Source: Holdemania massiliensis (GTDB lineage: Bacteria > Bacillota_I > Bacilli_A > Erysipelotrichales > Erysipelotrichaceae). Taken from it: a stretch of DNA of 64,000 nucleotides. The stretch lies in assembly GCF_022440805.1 (NCBI RefSeq), contig NZ_JAKNTK010000001.1, forward strand, positions 3,100,001 to 3,164,000, written 5' to 3'. How positions within the stretch are numbered: the first letter of the stretch is position 1; each line of letters opens with the position of its first letter. The notes below the pieces were generated by a model that was not told the origin of the DNA, did no database searches, and was given only the letters and a program-made list of their open reading frames with translations. Both the position numbers and the translations under genes were made by a program. This document shows positions 41,008 to 48,875 of this stretch, piece after piece.

Positions 41008-42540
41008 TTAGTCATCCCAGCCTAAGCTGTAAATCGAGCGCTGCACCAGCCACTCACCCTGACCATTGATCAAGCCGGCAGTTTCACCCTGAAGCAGCGC
41101 AAAACGATCTTGTCCACGGCTGTAAATTCGATTCGCCCCGGCAAAGATCACATTTCCGTTTAAGTCGAGAATATCAGTCAGTTCTCCCGTTTGTTCACGG
41201 CGGACGGCAAGCAGGTAATCCATCGGCTGGATCCAATAATCCTGCAGCGTCGCTATCGAAAGCGTCTCATAGGTTTCTGCCGGAATCACAATCTGCAGTT
41301 CGCCATCCAGCAAGCCGGTTCTGATTTGACCTTCCGCGTTATACGCTTCGTAAAAATACAGTCCTTCCCGATCACAGTATAAGCTTGATAATCCGGGGAT
41401 CGTCTGTTTCTTCAGAACCTGACCGCTGCGGTCGATCAGCATCGCCGTTTCCTTTTCAACCGCTAAAAATTGTTCAGCTTTGGCTTTGGAGGACTGCGGT
41501 TGGGCGCTGATCAGATCTTCGCCGCGGAATAATTCATTGCCATTCAAATCCAGCATCACCATTGCTTCTTCCTTCGTATTCGCATCGGTACGGTAAACTA
41601 ACATCAATTCACCATCAAAATACGTCCATTCCCACTCCGGATTCATAACATAAACCGGCTTCAGCGTTTCCCAGCTGACAATTTCCGTCTGTTGTTTCTG
41701 ATACGTAATAAAATAGGGCCCATGTAAGCCTTTATAGACTGTATTGACGCGCGGGGCACTGAACTGCGGATTCAGATGAACATCCAGCAGCGTGTCCGTG
41801 CGGCGGGCTTCGTTTTCCAGAAAACTGACCGAACTGGCGACAATTCGCCCCTGCGCCGCCTCTGGATCATAATATGTTTTAACTGCCGGAAATCCAGACA
41901 CAACCTGCCCTTCACGATTCACGACACCTAACAAGCGGCGTTCTTTATCTACCGCAATTAAATTTTCATGATCCATGGCTTTCAGCTGAAAAATACCGTC
42001 CTGAACAACGGTCTGCGCTGCCCCGTCGATCAGCGCTGTTCGATAGGTTTCCGGCAGTTCCATCATTGAATCAAATTCATCGGCATAGTCCCGCCGAATA
42101 ACCAGTCTGCCCATGCCGCCTTCATAAATGACGTCATCCCAATCGGCCAAACATTGATCCTCAAGCGTATACAGTGCCGACTGGTTAGTATAGATCGGCT
42201 GATCATATTCATCCACTTTTCCCGTCCAAATCCGGCGGGTTTTCACTTTATACTGCGGCTGGCGCGTCAGCTGATCATAAATCAGCGCTGACTGGGCCTG
42301 GGCTTCAATCGTTTCACCATTGCGATTGACCAGCCACATTCGGCCGGGTGTTAATTCAATCGGATAAACACGATTCTGTTCCGTAAAGCTTAAATTCTCA
42401 TCCTGTAGCGGCGGCTTTGCTTCCCCGTCCGCGGTATTTTCGGAATTCTGCGGAGCTTGGGATACCGAAGTACCGCACCCGCCCATAAACAGAAAGCCGG
42501 ATAAGAGAAAGCAGTGCAGTCGTTTCCATCGTTGCGCCAT
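41008..42540 (-). CDS. Propeller-like lipoprotein with repeated G-D motifs (pair 1)
   Basis: The protein is 510 residues from the ATG at 42540, six bases after AAGAAGGG; the frame is open 49 codons further. Lipobox FLFMGGC (Cys22), then an Asn/Glu-rich tether. Repeats such as LVNRNGETIE, VVNREGQVVS, MLDLNGNELF, LIDRSGQVLK, ILDLNGNVIF and LINGQGEWLV recur every 45-70 residues, suggesting a propeller. First gene of the quartet and paralogue of 38601. A putative extended -10 (TGGTAAAAT, minus strand) lies at 42692-42700. Confidence 0.75.
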   Translation of the reverse strand: MAQRWKRLHCFLLSGFLFMGGCGTSVSQAPQNSENTADGEAKPPLQDENLSFTEQNRVYPIELTPGRMWLVNRNGETIEAQAQSALIYDQLTRQPQYKVKTRRIWTGKVDEYDQPIYTNQSALYTLEDQCLADWDDVIYEGGMGRLVIRRDYADEFDSMMELPETYRTALIDGAAQTVVQDGIFQLKAMDHENLIAVDKERRLLGVVNREGQVVSGFPAVKTYYDPEAAQGRIVASSVSFLENEARRTDTLLDVHLNPQFSAPRVNTVYKGLHGPYFITYQKQQTEIVSWETLKPVYVMNPEWEWTYFDGELMLVYRTDANTKEEAMVMLDLNGNELFRGEDLISAQPQSSKAKAEQFLAVEKETAMLIDRSGQVLKKQTIPGLSSLYCDREGLYFYEAYNAEGQIRTGLLDGELQIVIPAETYETLSIATLQDYWIQPMDYLLAVRREQTGELTDILDLNGNVIFAGANRIYSRGQDRFALLQGETAGLINGQGEWLVQRSIYSLGWDD

Positions 42541-42801
42541 TGCCATCCCTTCTTTCTTATTGATTATCCACGGCCACAAATGGCTTGCGGACATTTCTAT
42601 TTCTTGTGATCTTCTCACCGTGTTTTTCCTGCTCTGAATTGTTAGAAACCAGATTTCCTGCCACAAATAATAGGAGATGGGTTTCACCTTTATTTTACCA
42701 TTATCCGAACAACCTGACTCTTACACTTTTATTACGGTCATAGAACACTAAATATTTTAATGCAGGAAAAACGTTTCCGGCATCGCGAAAATTAGCTCAG
42801 A

Positions 42802-42844
42802 AATTTCATCTTAATCTGACTGGTTTCTTGATCAAGATGAAATT
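42802..42844. repeat. 11-base inverted repeat in the 400-base gap
   Basis: AATTTCATCTT (42802-42812) and AAGATGAAATT (42834-42844) are exact inverted copies with a 21-base loop. No T run follows on either strand, so it is not a normal terminator; it could be an operator or a structured 3' end of the gene at 42940. The rest of 42541-42939 is AT-rich, with only the quartet promoter recognisable. Confidence 0.5.
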
Positions 42845-42939
42845 AAACTCATCAGCCATGTTATGAACGCTAAAATATTCTCTAAGAACACGATAAAAAA
42901 AGCTACATGATTTATCAAAAATGTCTCATGAATGTTAGT

Positions 42940-43599
42940 CTATTCTTGGATTTCAATAACCCTGTCTGTCAGACGACTTAGAACCTCAATCTTCGCTGAG
43001 GTCATAGAAAAAGATATTGGGAATTCCAAAATTAAAGCCCTATTTTCTTTAAGCAGAAACACATAATTTAGATAATACTTGTTTTCCGGATAGTTTTGAT
43101 CATCATAGAGCGCATAGGCCTGTTCTGCATTCCACACAGCCGGCTCCAATCTGAAAAAGTCCTGATCCATGTCGATACTTTTTAGGCTGTCGATCGCGAA
43201 ACAGCCGCTCTTACATTCTGAAAACCATTCCTGTTCCGCTTTTTTTACGGAAAGCATTTCTTCCTGCATCATGCTGTACGCTTGATTTCCATCCATAGCT
43301 TCAACCAATGTTATATTAAGAAACTGATAATGTTCATCCGATAAATCCGAAGTATTCGCGATTCGTAAACGATATAGATTGATATTCTTACGATAAGTTC
43401 TATAATCGACACTTTCTGTAACCGAGTTTTCATAACCCAGATCCTTCATCGTCAAGATTACTGGGATATTCTTATCTATGAATGATGAATTATAATAAAG
43501 ATACGAACTCAGCGCCAAGACACCAAGGGAAATATAACAAATCCATCCGCGCCCGCTAGACATCAATTTATTTATCACTTTCCAAATTTTAAGAAACAT
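42940..43599 (-). CDS. Single-pass membrane protein of unknown function
   Basis: The protein is 219 residues from the ATG at 43599, nine bases after GGGGAGG; the frame is open 11 codons upstream. One TM helix (ICYISLGVLALSSYLYY, ~20-37) is preceded by basic residues, so the C-terminal ~180 residues are probably extracellular. They contain two close cysteines (SECKSGCFAI) that could form a disulphide. I recognise no family. The gene is more AT-rich than its neighbours. It is upstream of, and in the same direction as, the lipoprotein quartet but 400 bases away. Confidence 0.6.
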   Translation of the reverse strand: MFLKIWKVINKLMSSGRGWICYISLGVLALSSYLYYNSSFIDKNIPVILTMKDLGYENSVTESVDYRTYRKNINLYRLRIANTSDLSDEHYQFLNITLVEAMDGNQAYSMMQEEMLSVKKAEQEWFSECKSGCFAIDSLKSIDMDQDFFRLEPAVWNAEQAYALYDDQNYPENKYYLNYVFLLKENRALILEFPISFSMTSAKIEVLSRLTDRVIEIQE

Positions 43600-43901
43600 G
43601 CTTACAAACCTCCCCAAAATATGAAATTTCAATCACTTGTACGATGATGGATTATAGAATAGTTCCCTTTTATCCATGGCCTAAATATCGGTTAGCGGAT
43701 CGCTGACAAACGAAGACTTCCCATTTTTTATCTGATTTCATTATAGCCTTTTTCCACAAAACACAAAAGACATGAACGACCTGACACACAAAATAAATGT
43801 TGCCAATCATGAAAGGACATCCGAAAGGGTAATAAAAAAGAGAAAGAACCGGGTTCAGCTTGCCGCTGCATATCCTGTCCTTCCTCTTTATTGAATCACC
43901 A

Positions 43902-44702
43902 TCAAATACCGCGATGGGAATTTCCGCATCCCTCGCTGGATTTCATGGAATTTGCTGCTTTCTCTTTGCGGCGGACTTCGCGCATCCCTTTCAGAATTTC
44001 ACTTCTTGCCTGACGGGCCTGCTCCATCGTGGCCTGAGCAATCCCAGCTAAGGGATAAGCCAGACCCAGCTGTTCATATTTACTTTTGCCCATTGTATGA
44101 TAGGGCAGAACATCAACTGCTTTTACGTTATGCAGCGAACCGAGGAATTCCCCCAGCGCAAACAGCTGTGCAGGCGGATTGATCTCCTCATTGACATAGA
44201 CATGCCGAATCCAGACTGGAATTTGTTTGCCATCCAAATAGCGGGCAAAAGCAAGAATCCGGGCATTGTCCTGTCCTGTCAGCCAGCGATGACACGCTGG
44301 ATCGATCTGCTTGATATCCAGAAGAATCAGATCGGTGACCGCCATAAGAGCATCCCAAGCTTCCGGATGTTCTGGATCAAACAAAATTCCTGATGTATCC
44401 AGACACGTGTGAATGCCGGCCCGCTTAGCCGCCGCGAACAGCTCCCGGACAAACTCAGCCTGACATAACGGCTCACCGCCGGTCACGGTGATGCCGCCGC
44501 CGCGGTAAAACGCTTCGTTGCGCTTGTACGTCCGCAGAATTTCTTCCGTGCTCATCCGCTGGCCGCCCTCAGCCTGCCAGGTATCCGGATTATGGCAATA
44601 CCGACAGCGCATCGGACAGCCCTGAACAAACACAACCAGCCGAACACCCGGTCCATCGACGGTGCCGAAGCTTTCCAGCGAATGAATCCGTCCTTCGCTC
44701 AT
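43902..44702 (-). CDS. pflA: Pyruvate formate-lyase activating enzyme
   Basis: The protein is 266 residues. It is a radical SAM enzyme that uses a [4Fe-4S] cluster to generate the glycyl radical on pyruvate formate-lyase. Cluster motif CPMRCRYC gives Cys29, Cys33, Cys36; FGTVDGPGVRLVVFVQGC and TVTGGEPLCQ (SAM site) are typical of PflA. Last gene of the pfl operon, six bases after the separate glycyl radical domain, which should be its direct substrate. The C-terminal ~20 residues (KAANSMKSSEGCGNSHRGI) are an atypical tail. Confidence 0.96.
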   Translation of the reverse strand: MSEGRIHSLESFGTVDGPGVRLVVFVQGCPMRCRYCHNPDTWQAEGGQRMSTEEILRTYKRNEAFYRGGGITVTGGEPLCQAEFVRELFAAAKRAGIHTCLDTSGILFDPEHPEAWDALMAVTDLILLDIKQIDPACHRWLTGQDNARILAFARYLDGKQIPVWIRHVYVNEEINPPAQLFALGEFLGSLHNVKAVDVLPYHTMGKSKYEQLGLAYPLAGIAQATMEQARQARSEILKGMREVRRKEKAANSMKSSEGCGNSHRGI

Positions 44703-44708
44703 AGTCCG

Positions 44709-44951
44709 TTAAATTTGTTGGTGGAAGGTTCGCGAAATGACTTCATCCTGCTGCGCCTTCGTCAGCTTATTGAAGTTGACCGCATACCCGCTGACCCGCA
44801 CTGTCAGCTGCGGATATTTTTCAGGATGCGCCTGGGCATCCAGCAGCGTTTCGCGGTTGAAAACGTTCACGTTTAAATGATGGCCGCCTTTTTCCGTATA
44901 GCCATCCAAAAGCGCTACCAGGTTGTCAATCTGTTGATCCATCGTGCTCAT
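44709..44951 (-). CDS. grcA: Separate glycyl radical domain of pyruvate formate-lyase (GrcA-like)
   Basis: The protein is 80 residues from the ATG at 44951 behind AAAGGAGG. It corresponds to the last ~65 residues of normal PflB: GGHHLNVNVFNRETLLDAQ, then radical site RVSGYAV with Gly55, ending VISRTFHQQI. The encoded body protein (45209) stops just where this domain begins, so activity must come from a non-covalent complex. YfiD/GrcA of E. coli is a spare part that rescues damaged full-length PflB; here it appears to be the only radical domain. Flanked by pflA and a radical-less relative. Confidence 0.92.
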   Translation of the reverse strand: MSTMDQQIDNLVALLDGYTEKGGHHLNVNVFNRETLLDAQAHPEKYPQLTVRVSGYAVNFNKLTKAQQDEVISRTFHQQI

Positions 44952-44965
44952 ACTCGTTTCCTCCT

Positions 44966-45205
44966 TTATTCCTCGTCCCAATCCAACCCCGACATCAGTG
45001 TCGGCGTTTTACAGGCGAGATTTTGTTTTTCACAATCCAGACAGCCCAGTGTTTCCACTTCTTTCACTAGACCCTCATCACTTTTATCAATCTTCTCCAG
45101 CCGGACGTTCTGATGATCAACGCTGACGTTGACATGGCCGACTCCTGCGGCAAAAGAACGATCCAGCTGAGCGATCAAATCGTCGATCAGCTGTTCTTGT
45201 TTCAT
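44966..45205 (-). CDS. Radical-less relative of the glycyl radical domain with C-terminal cysteines
   Basis: The protein is 79 residues, four bases after the PflB body. Residues 6-30 (LIDDLIAQLDRSF, GHVNVSVD) line up with residues 7-30 of the glycyl radical protein (QIDNLVALLDGYT, HHLNVNVF). It then diverges: no RVSGYAV, but Cys55-x2-Cys58-x6-Cys65 and an acidic end (SGLDWDEE). It looks like a duplicate of the radical domain's first half that gained a thiol or metal-binding tail. It could cap the body in the absence of the radical domain, or act as an oxygen or metal sensor. That role is inference; no family is recognised. Confidence 0.75.
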   Translation of the reverse strand: MKQEQLIDDLIAQLDRSFAAGVGHVNVSVDHQNVRLEKIDKSDEGLVKEVETLGCLDCEKQNLACKTPTLMSGLDWDEE

Positions 45206-45208
45206 CGC

Positions 45209-47266
45209 TTATTCGTTGCTTTCGATTTCATCCAGTTCCAGCTCAACTTCCAAGTCGCCGGTCGTGATGATTTCTTTGCCTAACGCATTCGGAATGATCG
45301 AGAAGGTATTGGAAATTCCGTCCTGGGCATCCGCAAACGGCAGTTTGGAAACCGAAGCCAGTGAAGCGACGGCGCCGTGGCTGTCACGCTTGTGCATCGG
45401 ATTGGCACCTGGGGCAAACGGTTCGCCCTTCTTGCGGCCATCCGGAGTGGAACCGGTGTTTTTGCCATAGACGACATTAGAAGTGATCGTTAAGATCGAT
45501 GTGGTCGGAATACCGCCGCGATAGGTATGATTGCCCTTAATATAAGTCATGAAGGTGTGGACAATTTCACTGGCAATCGCATCGACGCGGTCATCATCAT
45601 TGCCGTATTTCGGGAAATCGCCTTCGACTTCATAATCAACGACAATGCCCTGTTCATTGCGGATCGCCTTAACCTTGGCGTATTTGATCGCAGAAAGGGA
45701 ATCCGCGACTACGGACAGGCCGGCGATGCCCGTCGCAAACCAGCGCTTGACATCCTTGTCATGCAGAGCCATCTGCAGCTTTTCGTAGCAGTATTTATCA
45801 TGCATATAATGAATGATGTTCAGGGCGTTGACATAAACCTGCGCCAGCCATTTCATCATCTGCTTGTACTTGTGCATCACTTCATCGTAATCCAGATACT
45901 CGGAAGTAATCGGACGGTATTCCGGGCCGACCTGCTTGCCGGAAATCTCATCGACACCGCCGTTGATCGCGTAAAGCAGACACTTAGCCAGGTTGGCGCG
46001 GGCGCCGAAGAACTGCATTTCCTTGCCGATGCGCATCGACGAAACGCAACAGGCAATCGTATAATCATCGCCATGGGTAACACGCATCAGATCATCGTTC
46101 TCATATTGAATCGAGGAGGACTCAATCGAGGTTTTAGCACAGAAACGCTTGAAGTTCTGCGGCAGACGAGTTGACCACAGCACCGTCAGATTCGGTTCCG
46201 GCGCGGTGCCCAGATTCTTTAATGTATGGAGGTAACGGAAGGAAGACTTGGTGACCAGATGGCGGCCGTCGATGCCGACCCCGCCGATCGATTCAGTAAC
46301 CCAAGTCGGATCGCCGGAGAACAGCTCGTTGTATTCCGGGGTCCGGGCAAATTTTACCAGCCGCAGCTTCATGATGAAATGATCGATGAATTCCTGGATT
46401 TCTGCTTCGGTGTACACGCCGTTGTCCAAATCCCGCTGGGCATAGATATCAATGAACGTCGAAGTCCGGCCCAGCGACATCGCCGCTCCGTTTTGTTCCT
46501 TGACGGCAGCCAGATAGCCGAAGTACAGCCACTGAATCGCTTCCTTTGTATCCTTAGCCGGACGGGAAATATCATAGCCGTAGATTTCGCCAAGCTTTTT
46601 CAGCTCCTGCAAAGCCCGGATCTGTTCTGACAGTTCTTCGCGTTCACGGATGACGTTGGAATACATGATGACCCGCGTGGAATCCTTCTGATGCTGCTTA
46701 TCCTGAATCAGACGGTCAACCCCATACAGGGCAATCCGGCGGTAGTCGCCGACAATTCGTCCGCGGCCGTAAGCATCCGGCAGACCGGTGATGACATGGC
46801 TGGAACGGCAGGCCCGCATTTCCGGTGTATACGCGTCGAATACTCCGGCATTGTGTGTTTTGCGGTGCACGGTGAAGAAATCCACAACTTCCGGATCGAC
46901 TTCATACCCGTTGTCTTTGCAGGCTTTCTCGGCCATTCGGATGCCGCCGTAAGGCTGCAGGGAACGTTTAAACGGCTTGTCCGTCTGAAAACCGACGATT
47001 TTTTCCAGATCAGAATTCAAATAGCCCGGACCATGCGAGGTGATCGTTGAGATGACCTTGGTGTCCATATCGAGCACGCCGCCCGCTTCACGCTCCTGGC
47101 GGCTCAGCTCCATCACCTGATCCCACAGTTTCAGTGTCGCCTCCGTCGGCCCTGCCAAAAACGAATCATCGCCGTCGTATGGGGTGTAGTTCTTCTGAAT
47201 GAAGTCGCGGACATTGATCTCGCGGGACCAGACGCCCTCAACAAATCCCTTGTAGCACTCTTCCAT
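45209..47266 (-). CDS. pflB: Pyruvate formate-lyase body lacking the glycyl radical domain
   Basis: The protein is 685 residues, against ~750-760 for normal PflB. It converts pyruvate and CoA to acetyl-CoA and formate. Catalytic Cys406-Cys407 lie in YTIACCVSSM, followed by FFGARANLAKCLLYAINGGVDE; the late NTFSIIPNALGKE is conserved. Translation then ends with an acidic tail (LEVELELDEIESNE) where other PflB proteins continue into the radical domain. The radical domain is encoded two genes downstream (44709). Stop codons are clean and the downstream genes have their own ribosome binding sites, so this is a genuine split, not a frameshift. First gene of the operon; cre site upstream. Confidence 0.95.
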   Translation of the reverse strand: MEECYKGFVEGVWSREINVRDFIQKNYTPYDGDDSFLAGPTEATLKLWDQVMELSRQEREAGGVLDMDTKVISTITSHGPGYLNSDLEKIVGFQTDKPFKRSLQPYGGIRMAEKACKDNGYEVDPEVVDFFTVHRKTHNAGVFDAYTPEMRACRSSHVITGLPDAYGRGRIVGDYRRIALYGVDRLIQDKQHQKDSTRVIMYSNVIREREELSEQIRALQELKKLGEIYGYDISRPAKDTKEAIQWLYFGYLAAVKEQNGAAMSLGRTSTFIDIYAQRDLDNGVYTEAEIQEFIDHFIMKLRLVKFARTPEYNELFSGDPTWVTESIGGVGIDGRHLVTKSSFRYLHTLKNLGTAPEPNLTVLWSTRLPQNFKRFCAKTSIESSSIQYENDDLMRVTHGDDYTIACCVSSMRIGKEMQFFGARANLAKCLLYAINGGVDEISGKQVGPEYRPITSEYLDYDEVMHKYKQMMKWLAQVYVNALNIIHYMHDKYCYEKLQMALHDKDVKRWFATGIAGLSVVADSLSAIKYAKVKAIRNEQGIVVDYEVEGDFPKYGNDDDRVDAIASEIVHTFMTYIKGNHTYRGGIPTTSILTITSNVVYGKNTGSTPDGRKKGEPFAPGANPMHKRDSHGAVASLASVSKLPFADAQDGISNTFSIIPNALGKEIITTGDLEVELELDEIESNE

Positions 47267-47300
47267 AGTTTCCTCCTATAACTTTTAGTGGGTAAGCTTT

Positions 47301-47318
47301 CCTGTCAAGACTGACAGG
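47301..47318 (-). promoter_or_regulatory. Hairpin in the pfl leader
   Basis: CCTGTCA and TGACAGG form a perfect 7-base stem with a 4-base loop, 35 bases before the pflB start. It may stabilise the 5' end or act as an operator. A minus-strand TAAAAT at 47329-47334 could be the -10. Confidence 0.45.
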
Positions 47319-47378
47319 ACCGTTTTATTTTACCTTGTTTGAGAATAAAAAAACAGAGGTCAGAAACATCATTTTTCA

Positions 47379-47394
47379 TTGTAATCGGTTACAA
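47379..47394. promoter_or_regulatory. CcpA-type cre site upstream of pflB
   Basis: TTGTAATCGGTTACAA is an inverted repeat whose core, read on the minus strand, is TGTAACCGATTACA. This matches TGNAANCGNTNNCA at every defined base. Its location upstream of the likely -10 suggests activation or carbon-dependent control of fermentation. Confidence 0.75.
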
Positions 47395-47574
47395 GTTTGA
47401 AAATGTTGTTAGATAATTTTAACACGCATAGATTATCGAAATAGATCAGCCCTGTCAAGCCGGACACTTCCGGATTCAGACATTATTTTCTGCGCTTGCA
47501 AACCTGTGATTCACACTTCTGCCGAATCCATCATTTCCCTTTGACGAAACCGCAGCTTGTCGATACGGCATGCC

Positions 47575-47604
47575 TTGAATCTCAAGCGGCAGTTATGCTA
47601 TGAT
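47575..47604 (+). promoter_or_regulatory. Promoter of scrR
   Basis: TTGAAT (47575-47580) and TATGAT (47599-47604) are 18 bases apart, with a TG extension before the -10. They precede scrR by 24 bases. Confidence 0.55.
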
Positions 47605-47628
47605 GAAACGCAGAAGGAAGACGACAGA

Positions 47629-48612
47629 ATGACGAAAATAACGATGAAGGAAATCGCTGAATTTGCAGGAGTGGGAAAAAGCACGGTATCCCGCTACTTT
47701 AACGGCGGTTATGTCAAAGAAGAAACACGCCTGCGGATCGAGGCCATCTGCCGTGAATATCACTATCAGCCCAACTCCGTAGCCAAAACACTGAAGGCCC
47801 GCCATTCCTATCAGATCGGAGTCATCACGCCCTCGATTGATTCCCGCACCAGTGCGCGGGTGCTGACAGCGTTGGATGAACAGCTGCGGCTGTCCGGCTA
47901 CACCCCGCTTCTAATCAATACCAATCATAATCAAATCCGAGAGCTGTCCAGCTTGGAAAGCTTCAGCCGGATGAATGTTGAAGGCATTATTCTTTTAGCG
48001 ACTCAGATCACCCCGGAACATGAGCGGATCATTCATAAGCTGCGGCTGCCGGTCATCGTATTGGCTCAGGAAATGGCTGGGGTTGTGACCATTACGCTCG
48101 ATGATTACGCGGCGGGCTATGATATCGGCCGAAAGATCGGCAAGGCACGGCATCGTGCCGTTTGTCTGCTGGGCGTCAGTGAAAACGATAAAGCGGTTGG
48201 AAGGACGCGGAAACAGGGAATCCTTGACGGTCTGAAAGAAACCGGCATCACCCAGGTTGATTTTCTGGAAACGGATTTCAGTTTTGCGGCTTCCCGCCAG
48301 GTTGTGCGGGCCTATCTTAAGGATCATCGTCCGGATTGCATGATCTGTGCGACCGACAATCTAGCTATGGCAGCCTTTAAAGAACTGCACACGGCTGGTT
48401 ATCGTATACCGCAGGATGTGTCGCTGACCGGCTTTGGCGGTTATGATGTCTGTGAAGTGCTGACGCCTTCGTTAACCACCATCCGGTTTGATTACGAACG
48501 TGAAGGCCGAACGGCGGCCGAGCTGATTCTGGAGATGATCGCCGGCAATCCGGTTGAATCTGTAAAAATTGGCTATACTTTTATTGACGGGGAAAGCGTT
48601 ATCGAACGATGA
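47629..48612 (+). CDS. scrR: LacI family sucrose operon repressor
   Basis: The protein is 327 residues from the ATG at 47629 (MTKITMKEIAEFAGVGKSTV); the frame is open 24 codons further. Helix-turn-helix and hinge (SRYFNGGYVKEETR, NSVAKTLKARHSYQIGVI) precede a sugar-binding domain (CLLGVSENDKAVGRTRKQG, CATDNLAMAAFKELHTAGY, SLTGFGGYDVCEV). It lies just upstream of scrABK on the same strand and should bind the two operators at 48788-48862, released by sucrose-6-phosphate or fructose as in known ScrR proteins. Confidence 0.88.
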   Translation: MTKITMKEIAEFAGVGKSTVSRYFNGGYVKEETRLRIEAICREYHYQPNSVAKTLKARHSYQIGVITPSIDSRTSARVLTALDEQLRLSGYTPLLINTNHNQIRELSSLESFSRMNVEGIILLATQITPEHERIIHKLRLPVIVLAQEMAGVVTITLDDYAAGYDIGRKIGKARHRAVCLLGVSENDKAVGRTRKQGILDGLKETGITQVDFLETDFSFAASRQVVRAYLKDHRPDCMICATDNLAMAAFKELHTAGYRIPQDVSLTGFGGYDVCEVLTPSLTTIRFDYEREGRTAAELILEMIAGNPVESVKIGYTFIDGESVIER

Positions 48613-48787
48613 TATCGCTTTTTTATTTCTCTTTTTTAGTTGCAGATAAGGGCGGCAAACGCTGACGGCTTCTTCAGCTTGCCCTGCGCTGTTGTTCTGA
48701 CAAGGAGCTCCAGCTCTTCTGACTTTTTAAGCTTTATGCATAAATTATTTTTCAAAAAAAAGCGGCGCTGCAAAAAAAATTGAAAAA

Positions 48788-48862
48788 TATGGAATCGATC
48801 CCACATTTTGTGTTGACATTTTCTAGAATGAAGCTTATATTAAATGTGGGAACGGTACCACA
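48788..48862 (+). promoter_or_regulatory. scrABK promoter bracketed by two ScrR-type operators
   Basis: TTGACA (48813-48818) and TATATT (48836-48841) are 17 bases apart. Operator 1 (48788-48805, reads TGTGGGATCGATTCCATA on the minus strand) lies upstream. Operator 2 (48845-48862, TGTGGGAACGGTACCACA) covers the start site. They share TGTGGGAwCGrTwCCA; centres are 57 bases apart, so repression by looping or direct block is possible. Confidence 0.85.
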
Positions 48863-48875
48863 AGGAGGAAGAACC

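Noticed and set aside
45209..47266. Possibility that the short PflB is a frameshift or nonsense pseudogene
   Set aside because: The reading frame ends cleanly after a new acidic tail. The downstream radical domain has its own AGGAGG and start, and an intact gene lies between, so it is a structured split rather than damage.
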